From Actinobacteria bacterium HGW-Actinobacteria-4 (GTDB lineage Bacteria; Actinomycetota; Actinomycetes; Actinomycetales; Demequinaceae), in the NCBI GenBank assembly GCA_002841315.1, contig PHEW01000007.1, positions 61,835 to 125,834 on the forward strand: 64,000 nucleotides of DNA, read 5' to 3'. Made by a program: the position numbers and the translations under genes. The notes beneath the pieces were generated by a model, which was given only the letters and a program-made list of their open reading frames with translations, was not told the origin of the DNA and ran no database searches. Numbering within the stretch: the first letter of the stretch is position 1; each line of letters begins with the position of its first letter. Of this stretch, positions 31,940 to 40,384 are shown one piece after another.

Positions 31940-33106
31940 TTAGGCGTTGGCCAGCTCGGCGGCCTTGGCCGCTGCGCCGTCCATGGTCTCGACAATGGTC
32001 ACGAGCGGGTGGTTGGCGGCGGCGAGAATCGCGCGGCCTTCCTCAACGGCGTTGCCGTCGAGCCGCACCACGAGCGGCTTTGTTGCAGCGTCGCCCAGCG
32101 TTGCCAGTGCACCCACGATGCCGTTGGCGACCTCGATGCAGCTGGTGATGCCGCCAAAGACGTTCACGAAAACTGACTTGACTTGCTCGTCGTTCAAGAT
32201 GACGTCGAGCCCATTGGCCATCACGGCGGCCGACGCTCCGCCGCCGATGTCCAAGAAGTTAGCTGGCTTCACCCCGCCGTGCTGCTCACCTGCGTAGGCG
32301 ACCACGTCGAGGGTGGACATCACGAGGCCCGCGCCGTTGCCGATGATTCCAACGGTGCCATCAAGCTTCACGTAGTTCAGCCCCAGCGCCTTGGCCTTGG
32401 CTTCGAGCGGGTCGGCCGCGAGCTCGTCCTCGAGCGCCGCGTGGTCCTCGTGACGGAAGAAGGCGTTCTCGTCCAGGGTCACCTTGCCGTCGAGGGCCAC
32501 GATCGAACCGTCGGCCGTCTTGACCAGCGGGTTGACCTCAACCAGAGTTGCATCCTCATCGCGGTACACCACCCACAGCTTCTCGATGGCGTCAGCGACG
32601 GGGCCCACGAGGTCTGCGGGGAAGTTGGCTGCGGCGACAATCTCGGCGGCCTTCGCGGCGTCGATGCCCACTAGCGGGTCCACCGCAACGCGGGCCAGGG
32701 CCTCGGGGCGTTCCACGGCGAGCTGCTCGATCTCGACGCCACCCTCAACGGAGCACATGGCCAAGTAGCGGCGCTCCGCGCGGTCCAACAACACGGAGAA
32801 GTAGAACTCCTGCTCAATCTGCGCCCCCGCTGCGATCATCACGCGGTTCACGGTGTGGCCCTTGATGTCCATGCCGAGAATCGCGGCGGCGTGGGCTTCT
32901 GCCTCGTCGGGGTTGTGGGCGAGCTTGACGCCGCCGGCTTTGCCGCGGCCGCCTACCTTCACTTGGGCCTTGACGACGACGGTTCCGCCGCCTAGTTTCT
33001 CGGCCGCAGCGCGTGCTTCGGCAGGGGTGGTCGCAACGATGCCGGGGAGCACGGGTACGCCGTGCTTCTCAAACATGTCGCGTGCTTGGTACTCGAACAG
33101 GTCCAT
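31940..33106 (-). CDS. sucC: Succinate-CoA ligase beta subunit
   Basis: [28 protein letters not shown]...[20 protein letters not shown]...[40 protein letters not shown]. Confidence 0.96.
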   Translation of the reverse strand: MDLFEYQARDMFEKHGVPVLPGIVATTPAEARAAAEKLGGGTVVVKAQVKVGGRGKAGGVKLAHNPDEAEAHAAAILGMDIKGHTVNRVMIAAGAQIEQEFYFSVLLDRAERRYLAMCSVEGGVEIEQLAVERPEALARVAVDPLVGIDAAKAAEIVAAANFPADLVGPVADAIEKLWVVYRDEDATLVEVNPLVKTADGSIVALDGKVTLDENAFFRHEDHAALEDELAADPLEAKAKALGLNYVKLDGTVGIIGNGAGLVMSTLDVVAYAGEQHGGVKPANFLDIGGGASAAVMANGLDVILNDEQVKSVFVNVFGGITSCIEVANGIVGALATLGDAATKPLVVRLDGNAVEEGRAILAAANHPLVTIVETMDGAAAKAAELANA

Positions 33107-33335
33107 GTGAGTCCTCTTGCATCGCGAGCGCGCCGGTCACGGCACGCGGGGGTCTTGTGGTGTGCCCAGCCTACTGTGAGCGCTGGAGCGGGCGAAATGG
33201 CCACAAGCGACGTCTGCCATGTCAGCACTGAAGAGTCAGGCACAGCGCACGTGGGTCTTGTCGCCCTTGCGTGCCTCGCGCTCCTCTCGCAGTGACTCGA
33301 ACATGGCACACACGAGAGAGTACTGAGGAGTCCCT

Positions 33336-33575
33336 ATGGGCACCGTCGCGGATCGCAGACCGCCCGTCCGGGCCGTTGCGGCGTTGAGCGCTACCGCCCT
33401 GGTCGCCACCGCGATCGTGGCGACGACCTCGGCTCGCGCCGACAGCTCAGAGATCCGCGGCGGCACCCGGAGTGACGAAGCCGGATTCATAGGCGACGAT
33501 CACCGCCTGGGTACGGTCGCGCACGCCCAGCTTCATGAGGATGGACGCGACGTGCGATTTCACCGTCTCGACTGA
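33336..33575 (+). pseudogene. Possible 5' remnant of a secreted-protein gene (signal peptide only)
   Basis: GAGGAGTCCCT-ATG then MGTVADRRPPVRAVAALSATALVATAIVATTSARADSS, a good signal peptide with A-R-A|D. Protein-like character stops where the opposing response-regulator gene ends (33447). Confidence 0.4.
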
Positions 33576-34094
33576 CACAAACAAGTCTGCGGCGATCTCG
33601 CCGTTGGAGCGCCCCCGCGCCAACTGGCGCAACACCACGGCCTCGCGCTCAGTGAGTTCAGGCATGTCCACGGACTCTCGTGCGGCGAACTTCTCGATCA
33701 CGGCGCGCGTCGAGGAAGGGAACAGCAACGACTCCCCCGCTGCGACGATGCGCACGGCCTCAATCAGCTCGGTGGGCGGCACCCGCTTGAGGACAAACCC
33801 GGACGCCCCGGAACGCATTGCCTCAAAGACGTACTCGTCCACCTCGAAGGTGGTCAGCACCAACACCTGAGGAGGACCGGGGAGCGCGACGATCTCGCGG
33901 GTGGCCTCGAGACCGTCCATACCCGGCATCCGCACATCCATGAGCATGAGATCGGGCTTCACCTCAATCGCGAGCTGAATGGCCGCAGCGCCGTCGCCCG
34001 CCTCGCCCACGATGTGCCAGCCGCTGACCGAAGCGAGAATGGCGCGCAGGCCCATGCGCACTAAGGGGTCGTCATCAACGATCGCGATCTTCAC
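33447..34094 (-). CDS. NarL/LuxR-family response regulator
   Basis: MKIAIVDDDPLVRMGLRAILA...LMDVRMPGMDGLEATREI...LTEREAVVLRQLARGRSNGEIAADLFVSVETVKSHVASILMKLGVRDRTQAV. Confidence 0.93.
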   Translation of the reverse strand: MKIAIVDDDPLVRMGLRAILASVSGWHIVGEAGDGAAAIQLAIEVKPDLMLMDVRMPGMDGLEATREIVALPGPPQVLVLTTFEVDEYVFEAMRSGASGFVLKRVPPTELIEAVRIVAAGESLLFPSSTRAVIEKFAARESVDMPELTEREAVVLRQLARGRSNGEIAADLFVSVETVKSHVASILMKLGVRDRTQAVIVAYESGFVTPGAAADL

Positions 34095-35476
34095 ACGCTC
34101 AGCCTGTCACGAAGGCGGCTCCACAGGTGGCACTCGCACATGTCCTGGGCGTTGATCGCGCCGAGCGTGACCTCAAGCGGGAACAGCGCAAGCACCTCGA
34201 AGCCCCCATCGGCGGTAGGACCCGTGACGCTGCGACCGCCCAGGAGCGCCACTCGGTCCCGAATGCCTGCCAGGCCGTGACGAACACCCAGTCGGTTGCC
34301 GAGCCCGTCAGTAAGGGCGGATCCATCCTGTCGGGGGTTCTCGGGCGGTGCGGTGTTCACTACCGCAATGCCCAGCGCGTCGCTGTCGACATCAATGTGC
34401 ACGTGCACGCTCGACCCGGGCGCGTGCTTTGCCGCGTTGGTCACGCCTTCGCGAACGATCGCGTACGCGGCCCGGCCGAGCGGCGAGGGCACCGCGGCGT
34501 CAGTCAGGACCAGCTCTACGTCCACTCCGGCGGCCCGTGAGGCCAGGGCAAGACCTGCGACGTCCGCGAGTTCAGGCAGCGGGGCGCGCGGCACTGCATC
34601 GTCGCCTCGCATGGTAGCGATGATGCGATCCAACTCAGCCATCGCCACGCGCCCGCGTTCCTCGATGTTGCGCAGCGCCTCCCGTGCGAACGCGGGATCG
34701 GTATCAAACACATGCGCCCCGGCTCCCGCCTGAACGATGTTCATGGTGATCATGTGGCCGATGCTGTCGTGCAGTTCTTGGTCAATGCGCACCTGTTGTT
34801 CGGCTAGCTCGGCGCGCTCGGTTGCTGCCTTGGTGAACTCGGCCTCCGACGGACCGAGGGCCCACCGAGCCAGGGGCCGGTGCAGTGCCGCCCATCCGTG
34901 GGCGAGCCACGCGAGCGGCGTGCAAACCAGCACGGCCAGGAGTGGGCCCACCAGTACCAACAGTGCCCAGTGTTCCTGGCCAACCGGAACCTCGAATCCC
35001 GGGACAACCAGTGCGAGAGGGAGTAGGACGAGGGTCGCGGCGGTGATCCACACGGTGATCACGAGCGCAAAGCCGATGGGCCCGGTCACCCCCCGAACTG
35101 CTACCCACGCGAGCGCGCGCCAACTGTATGCGTCCTCGAGCACAGCGCGAGCCCACACGGCGAACTGCACAATCCAGCGTCGGTCGTGCGGGCCTCGGGC
35201 TGGGGCGTCCAATGGGGGGATCACGCCGAGATCCAGGCCCAGCAAAGTGCGCACGTGCCACCGCTCGAAACCCGCCACTGCACGCATTGCGCGATGTATC
35301 CCTACCAGTAGGGGTACGCCTATGCACACCACCGCGAGGCCCAGTCCGGTCGCATACGCGGATATCGCGAGGCTGAACCACACCGTGCCCGTCACCAACC
35401 CCACAGCGAGGAACGCATGCTCGCGGAGCATGGTGTGTACTCCTCCGGGGAACACGGCGCGGGCCAAGGTGAGCAT
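34091..35476 (-). CDS. Sensor histidine kinase (HisKA_3 type)
   Basis: DQELHDSIGHMITMNIVQAGA phospho-acceptor region; VREGVTNAAKHAPGSSVHVHIDVD...GLAGIRDRVALLGG. Confidence 0.9.
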   Translation of the reverse strand: MLTLARAVFPGGVHTMLREHAFLAVGLVTGTVWFSLAISAYATGLGLAVVCIGVPLLVGIHRAMRAVAGFERWHVRTLLGLDLGVIPPLDAPARGPHDRRWIVQFAVWARAVLEDAYSWRALAWVAVRGVTGPIGFALVITVWITAATLVLLPLALVVPGFEVPVGQEHWALLVLVGPLLAVLVCTPLAWLAHGWAALHRPLARWALGPSEAEFTKAATERAELAEQQVRIDQELHDSIGHMITMNIVQAGAGAHVFDTDPAFAREALRNIEERGRVAMAELDRIIATMRGDDAVPRAPLPELADVAGLALASRAAGVDVELVLTDAAVPSPLGRAAYAIVREGVTNAAKHAPGSSVHVHIDVDSDALGIAVVNTAPPENPRQDGSALTDGLGNRLGVRHGLAGIRDRVALLGGRSVTGPTADGGFEVLALFPLEVTLGAINAQDMCECHLWSRLRDRLSV

Positions 35477-35810
35477 GGGTTCATCATGCCGCGAAAGGTT
35501 CGCCAGGTGCGTCCCTCTCGAGCGCACACTTCTGCCTCCCCCGCATGGGGGAGAGAACGCCACATGCCCCCTTTGCGAGTGGTCCTCAGTTCACTCCACT
35601 GGCGAGGCCATTTCACTCGGACGCGGGCTGACGTGAGGCTGCCGCCGCTCATAGCCTCGGGATACCCGCTACCGAGCGGTTCACCCGGAGAAAAATCAGG
35701 GTGTCAACCAGGGGGTTCCCCCATAGCCCGCAGACCGTCTGCGGCACCAGACTCATCACCAGACCGACCCCGGAGCGTGTATTTCGCGCCGGTCAACACA
35801 AGGAGAAATC

Positions 35811-37991
35811 ATGAAGCTCAGCTTCACTGGACGCATAGCGCGGGCCTCCGCCCGGCGTCCCTGGCTCACCATCAGTGCCTGGGTGGTGGCAATCGCCGCC
35901 GCTCTCGTGGCGGCGGGCAGTCTCGGCGACGTCGTCACTCAGGACGCGCGCATGCTCATCCCCACCGAATCCGATAGGGCAGCACAACTGGCCGATCACG
36001 AGCGCGGCATTGCGGCTTCCACAACGGAAATCGTCATCGTGCGCGCAGACACGGCCACGTTTGGCGACACGGCGTTCTCCGCGGTAGTTGCCGACGTTGA
36101 AGCCGCGCTGCATCAGGTCGATGGCGTCACCGGCGTCGCTACGCCCACGGCAGGCGACACCTTCTCCGTCTCACAGTCAGGTAGCACCGCGTTGGTTGCG
36201 GCGACCATCGCTACGGATCACGTGGAGAGCGTTGGCCAGGACTTCATTGACGCCGTTGCCAGCGCTGAGCGGACGGGCTTCACACTGCTGCCGTTCGGCG
36301 ACGCCTCCGGTCAGGTGGTGTTCGACGGCCTCGCGGAAGACACTCTGCTCCGGGGCGAGTTGATCGGCATCAGCGTCGCTATCGTGATTCTGATCGTGGT
36401 GTTCGGCGCCCTGGCGGCATCGGGCATTCCGCTGATGGCCGCGATCGTGTCGATCATCACCGCAGTAGGCGCAACGGCGATAGTGGGACGCGCCTTCGAA
36501 CTGTCGTTCTTTGTTCTCAATATGGTCATCATGATGGGGCTCGCGCTCGGGATTGACTACACGTTGGTCATGGTCCAGCGCTTCCGCGAGGAGCTCGCCA
36601 ACGGGCGCTCGGTCACCGAAGCCGTCGCGATCACCGGCAACACCGCCAGCCGCGCCGTCTTCTTCTCTGGCGTCACCGTGCTGATCTCTTTGGTGGGCAT
36701 GCTTATCGTGCCCAGCACGATCATGCGTAGCCTCGGCGCTGGCGCGATGATCGTGGCGGTCACCGCGGTGTTCACGGCGCTCACGCTGCTTCCGGCTGTG
36801 CTTCAGTTGCTGGGTCACCGAGTCAACAAGGGGCGCATTCCGACCGCGCACCCAGGCGCGGAGCCAAAGTCCTGGACAGCGCTTGCCCGCCGGGTGATCT
36901 CCCGGCCCGCCGTCGCGACTATCGCCGGCGTAGCGGTGCTCGCCGCGCTCGCCTTGCCCATGCTGTCGATGCGGCTCACCTTCCCCGGGCTTGACTCCTT
37001 GCCCGAGGACAACGAGTTCCGCATCAGCGCGGACATCCTGGTCGAAGACTTTGGCTTTGGGCGCTCAGGAACAATGGTTGCCATCGAGAACGCATCGAGC
37101 GCCTCAGCGGAGATCGCGGAGCTCGCGACTGCGATTGAGGCCCACGATGCTTTCGCTGAGACCGAGGTGGTGTGGCACGCAGACGTGGCGTTCATCGACA
37201 CCAGGGACGTCTACGATTCGGCAGATGTCCGCGCAGAGGAAGCAATCAAGGACCTGCGCTCTACCGTCATCCCTGACTACCTTGGTGAGACCGCCGCTAT
37301 CGCGTCCGTCGGAGGAGGTCAGGCAGGGTCCATCGACTTCACTGACATGATCCTCGACCGCGTGCCGCTGGTGCTCACCATCATCCTTGGCGCGAGCTTC
37401 CTGCTCCTGTTGTTGTCGTTCCGCTCTGTGGTGATCCCGCTTGTCTCCATCGCGCTCAACGTGCTCTCCGCAGCCGCTTCGTTCGGGCTGCTGGTGGCCG
37501 TCTTCCAGTACGGCTGGGGTGCTGACCTGCTAGGACTACCGCAAGTGGATGGCATCGCACCGTGGATCCCCCTGTTCTTGTTCGCCGTGCTGTTTGGTCT
37601 CTCCATGGACTATCACGTGTTCCTCCTAAGCCGCATCAAGGAGCACTACGACGCTCACGGAGACACCCGCGAGGCGGTGGTGTTTGGACTGGGTCGCACC
37701 GGCTCGCTGATCACCGGAGCGGCACTCATCATGGTGGCAGTGTTCTCAGGCTTTGCTCTGGGCGACCTCGCAGAGTTCGCGCAGATGGGCTTTGGCCTGG
37801 CCGCGGCAGTGATCATCGACGCGACCGTTGTCCGCTCGGTCTTGGTTCCGGCCATGATGGCTTGGCTGGGTCGCGCCAACTGGTACCTGCCCGGCTGGCT
37901 CGAGTGGCTCCCCCACATGACCATCGAGGCTGCAGCTGAACCGGTACCTGCCCTCGAGACGCCTCGCGAGCGCGAGCCGGCGCTGGTGTAA
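35811..37991 (+). CDS. MMPL/RND family transporter
   Basis: MKLSFTGRIARASARRPWLTISAWVVAIAAALVAAGSLGD...GLALGIDYTLVMVQRFREELANG...VLFGLSMDYHVFLLSRIKEHYD. Confidence 0.92.
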   Translation: MKLSFTGRIARASARRPWLTISAWVVAIAAALVAAGSLGDVVTQDARMLIPTESDRAAQLADHERGIAASTTEIVIVRADTATFGDTAFSAVVADVEAALHQVDGVTGVATPTAGDTFSVSQSGSTALVAATIATDHVESVGQDFIDAVASAERTGFTLLPFGDASGQVVFDGLAEDTLLRGELIGISVAIVILIVVFGALAASGIPLMAAIVSIITAVGATAIVGRAFELSFFVLNMVIMMGLALGIDYTLVMVQRFREELANGRSVTEAVAITGNTASRAVFFSGVTVLISLVGMLIVPSTIMRSLGAGAMIVAVTAVFTALTLLPAVLQLLGHRVNKGRIPTAHPGAEPKSWTALARRVISRPAVATIAGVAVLAALALPMLSMRLTFPGLDSLPEDNEFRISADILVEDFGFGRSGTMVAIENASSASAEIAELATAIEAHDAFAETEVVWHADVAFIDTRDVYDSADVRAEEAIKDLRSTVIPDYLGETAAIASVGGGQAGSIDFTDMILDRVPLVLTIILGASFLLLLLSFRSVVIPLVSIALNVLSAAASFGLLVAVFQYGWGADLLGLPQVDGIAPWIPLFLFAVLFGLSMDYHVFLLSRIKEHYDAHGDTREAVVFGLGRTGSLITGAALIMVAVFSGFALGDLAEFAQMGFGLAAAVIIDATVVRSVLVPAMMAWLGRANWYLPGWLEWLPHMTIEAAAEPVPALETPREREPALV

Positions 37992-38001
37992 AGACTGCTC
38001 G

Positions 38002-38036
38002 CGTGGGGCCGTGACCGCACTGGTGACGGCCCCACG
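38002..38036 (+). terminator. 11-bp stem-loop after the MmpL gene
   Basis: CGTGGGGCCGT-gaccgcactggtg-ACGGCCCCACG. Confidence 0.6.
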
Positions 38037-38061
38037 CCGACGTTCACGTACGCTTCTGTCT

Positions 38062-38916
38062 GTGAAGGAGTCCCTGGTCAAAGCCCGCGAGTACTTCTCC
38101 GACCGCCGTCGCACCGTCACTTTCGTGGGCGTCGGCCTGGCGTTTCTCGTCACCGGCATCGTCGTTGCGGCGCTGTTGAGTTCTCCACGCGGTGACCTTG
38201 TGGCACACAGCGGCCCCACGCCCACGCCTGCTGCCAGTGTGTCGCCTTCACCCTCCCCCGCACCGGCGGCAATCACGCTTCGGCCTGGAGAGATCGTTGC
38301 GACTATCGCCGGGGACGCACTGCCCATCTATGCCAACCCAGGCGACACGCAGAGCGCCCAAGTGCTCGACAAGTGGAGCGCGGCAGCCTTTCAGCCACTC
38401 ACGGTCATCGCCATCGACTCCACGGAGGTGGACGGCGCCACGTGGCTCAACGTGAAGGTGCCCGTCCAGCCGAATGGGTCCACGGGCTGGATTCGCGAGT
38501 CCGATGTCACGATCTCTTCCACCACGGTGCAGATCCACATCTACTTGGACGAGCGCGAGCTCGACGTGCTTGATGGCGACGAGGTCCTCATCAGCCACAC
38601 CGTGGCGATCGGGACCGAGGCGACCCCCACGCCTCTGGGGGTCTATTCCGTCACTGACCGGCTCGAATACCCCAACCCCAACCACGCGTATGGCTCCTTC
38701 GCGCTGGGACTGTCGGGCTTCTCTGAGGTCCTCGACTCCTTCCAGGGTGCCCCGCCACAGCTCGCGATCCACGGCACCGATCAGCCCAACCTGATTGGCG
38801 CGCGGGTATCGAACGGTTGCATTCGGCTTCCCAATGACGTGGTGGTGGCCGTGGCCGAATACGCTCAGTTGGGAACACCCGTCATTGTTCACCAGTCACG
38901 CGCAACGGAGGCCTAA
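38062..38916 (+). CDS. L,D-transpeptidase (YkuD) with N-terminal anchor
   Basis: LAIHGTDQPNLIGARVSNGCIRLPNDVV catalytic motif. GTG at 38062 preferred because the ORF-track start (38011) lies inside the terminator stem; TACGCT 7 nt upstream suggests a leaderless start. Confidence 0.85.
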   Translation: MKESLVKAREYFSDRRRTVTFVGVGLAFLVTGIVVAALLSSPRGDLVAHSGPTPTPAASVSPSPSPAPAAITLRPGEIVATIAGDALPIYANPGDTQSAQVLDKWSAAAFQPLTVIAIDSTEVDGATWLNVKVPVQPNGSTGWIRESDVTISSTTVQIHIYLDERELDVLDGDEVLISHTVAIGTEATPTPLGVYSVTDRLEYPNPNHAYGSFALGLSGFSEVLDSFQGAPPQLAIHGTDQPNLIGARVSNGCIRLPNDVVVAVAEYAQLGTPVIVHQSRATEA

Positions 38917-38918
38917 CT

Positions 38919-39371
38919 ATGGACGCTGCCCCGCCCCCCACCACGCCACCCGCAGCGTGGTATCCCGACCCCACCAACCCAGCTCACCTGAGGTACTGGA
39001 ACGGGATGTCCTGGACTGAGCACACCGCACCGGCCGGCTCGTCGCAACCCCCGCCCACGTGGCCTGGGGCGAGCCAAGACTCCGTGCACGGCCCCGACGG
39101 CGCCATGCACTGGTTGCTTCCCGTAGGACGCTCCGGAGAGTCGATCGCAGCCGGCTATATGGGACTCGCCTGCCTGGTGCTCTTCTGGACCGGCCCAGTG
39201 GTCATCGTGCTCGCGGCCGCGACCTTCTGGGTCTCGATTCGCGCGCTCAAGAAGGCGACGACCGGGGGCCACGGCCGCGGTCGCGCGATCACCGGGCTGG
39301 TGACCGCGAGCATCGGCGCCGTTGCGGGACTCGTTGGCACGGTGGCGATGCTTACCGGCGGCTTCTTTTAG
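38919..39371 (+). CDS. DUF2510 domain membrane protein
   Basis: AAWYPDPTNPAHLRYWNGMSWTEHTAPA then two hydrophobic segments. Confidence 0.85.
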   Translation: MDAAPPPTTPPAAWYPDPTNPAHLRYWNGMSWTEHTAPAGSSQPPPTWPGASQDSVHGPDGAMHWLLPVGRSGESIAAGYMGLACLVLFWTGPVVIVLAAATFWVSIRALKKATTGGHGRGRAITGLVTASIGAVAGLVGTVAMLTGGFF

Positions 39372-39400
39372 TTCAGCGCGTCGCGGAACGAACCGCCGCG

Positions 39401-40357
39401 CTAGGAAGCCGCGCCGAACTTCTCGGCGACCTCGCGGATGGATCGGGCCGACAACTTGAGGCGCGCTCGCTCCTCGTCGTTAAGCGGAACATCAACGCGG
39501 TGGTCAATGCCGTTACGCCCCACGACGGCAGGAAGCGACATGCACACTTCACCCACCTCGGGGTAGTCGATCAAGGTGGAAACAGGGAGAACGCGGTTCT
39601 GGTCACCCAGGACGGCCTCGACAATGCGCGCGCCAGCCACGCCCACGGCGTAGTTGGTTGCACCCTTGCCTTCGATGATCTTGTACGCGCTGTCCTTGAC
39701 CTCGTGGCGGATCTGGTCGCACACGTCCGGGGTCATGACGATGTTGCCGTCCTTGTCGTGCCACTCAAGGAGCGGTACCCCGCCAATAGTCGCTGACGAC
39801 CACAGCGGAACCTCAGAGTCGCCGTGCTCGCCCGCGATGTACGCGTGAACATTACTCACGGCCACACCACACTCGTGCGCCACGCGGTAACGCAGGCGAG
39901 ACGAGTCCAACACCGTGCCCGATCCGAACATCTGCCGCGGCGACATCCCTGACTTCTTGATCGCCGCGTAGGTGACGACATCGACCGGGTTGGTGACAAG
40001 AATGTAGATCGCGTCCGGCGAAACCGTCATGAGCGGCGGGATGATCCTGTCCATCAGACCGATGGTTGCCTCGGCGAGTTCCAGGCGGCTCTGCCCGGGC
40101 TGTTGCTTGGCGCCGGCGGTGATCACCACTACGTCAGAGTCCGCACACACCTCGACATCATCGGAGCCGACGATCCGCGCCTCCGGCATGAACTGAATTC
40201 CCTGAGCGAGGTCTAGCGCCTCGGCCTCGACTTTGGCCTTGTTGATGTCGAACAGCGCAACGTTGCGTGCGAAACCGCGCATGAGCCCTGCATAGGCGAG
40301 CGTGGCTCCCACGGCTCCTGCGCCGACGATCGATACTTTGGTGGTCTTCGGTTCCAT
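39401..40357 (-). CDS. ldh: L-lactate dehydrogenase
   Basis: KVSIVGAGAVGATLAYAGLMRG...ITAGAKQQPGQSRLEL...VTNPVDVVTYAAIKKSG...YIAGEHGDSEVPLWSSATIGG. Confidence 0.95.
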   Translation of the reverse strand: MEPKTTKVSIVGAGAVGATLAYAGLMRGFARNVALFDINKAKVEAEALDLAQGIQFMPEARIVGSDDVEVCADSDVVVITAGAKQQPGQSRLELAEATIGLMDRIIPPLMTVSPDAIYILVTNPVDVVTYAAIKKSGMSPRQMFGSGTVLDSSRLRYRVAHECGVAVSNVHAYIAGEHGDSEVPLWSSATIGGVPLLEWHDKDGNIVMTPDVCDQIRHEVKDSAYKIIEGKGATNYAVGVAGARIVEAVLGDQNRVLPVSTLIDYPEVGEVCMSLPAVVGRNGIDHRVDVPLNDEERARLKLSARSIREVAEKFGAAS

Positions 40358-40384
40358 GCCGTCAGCCTACCGGTGTCGCCTCGC

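Noticed and set aside
33236-33490. Minus-strand 84-aa ORF between sucC and the response regulator
   Set aside because: Antisense to the signal-peptide ORF and overlaps the RR 3' end; no recognisable features.
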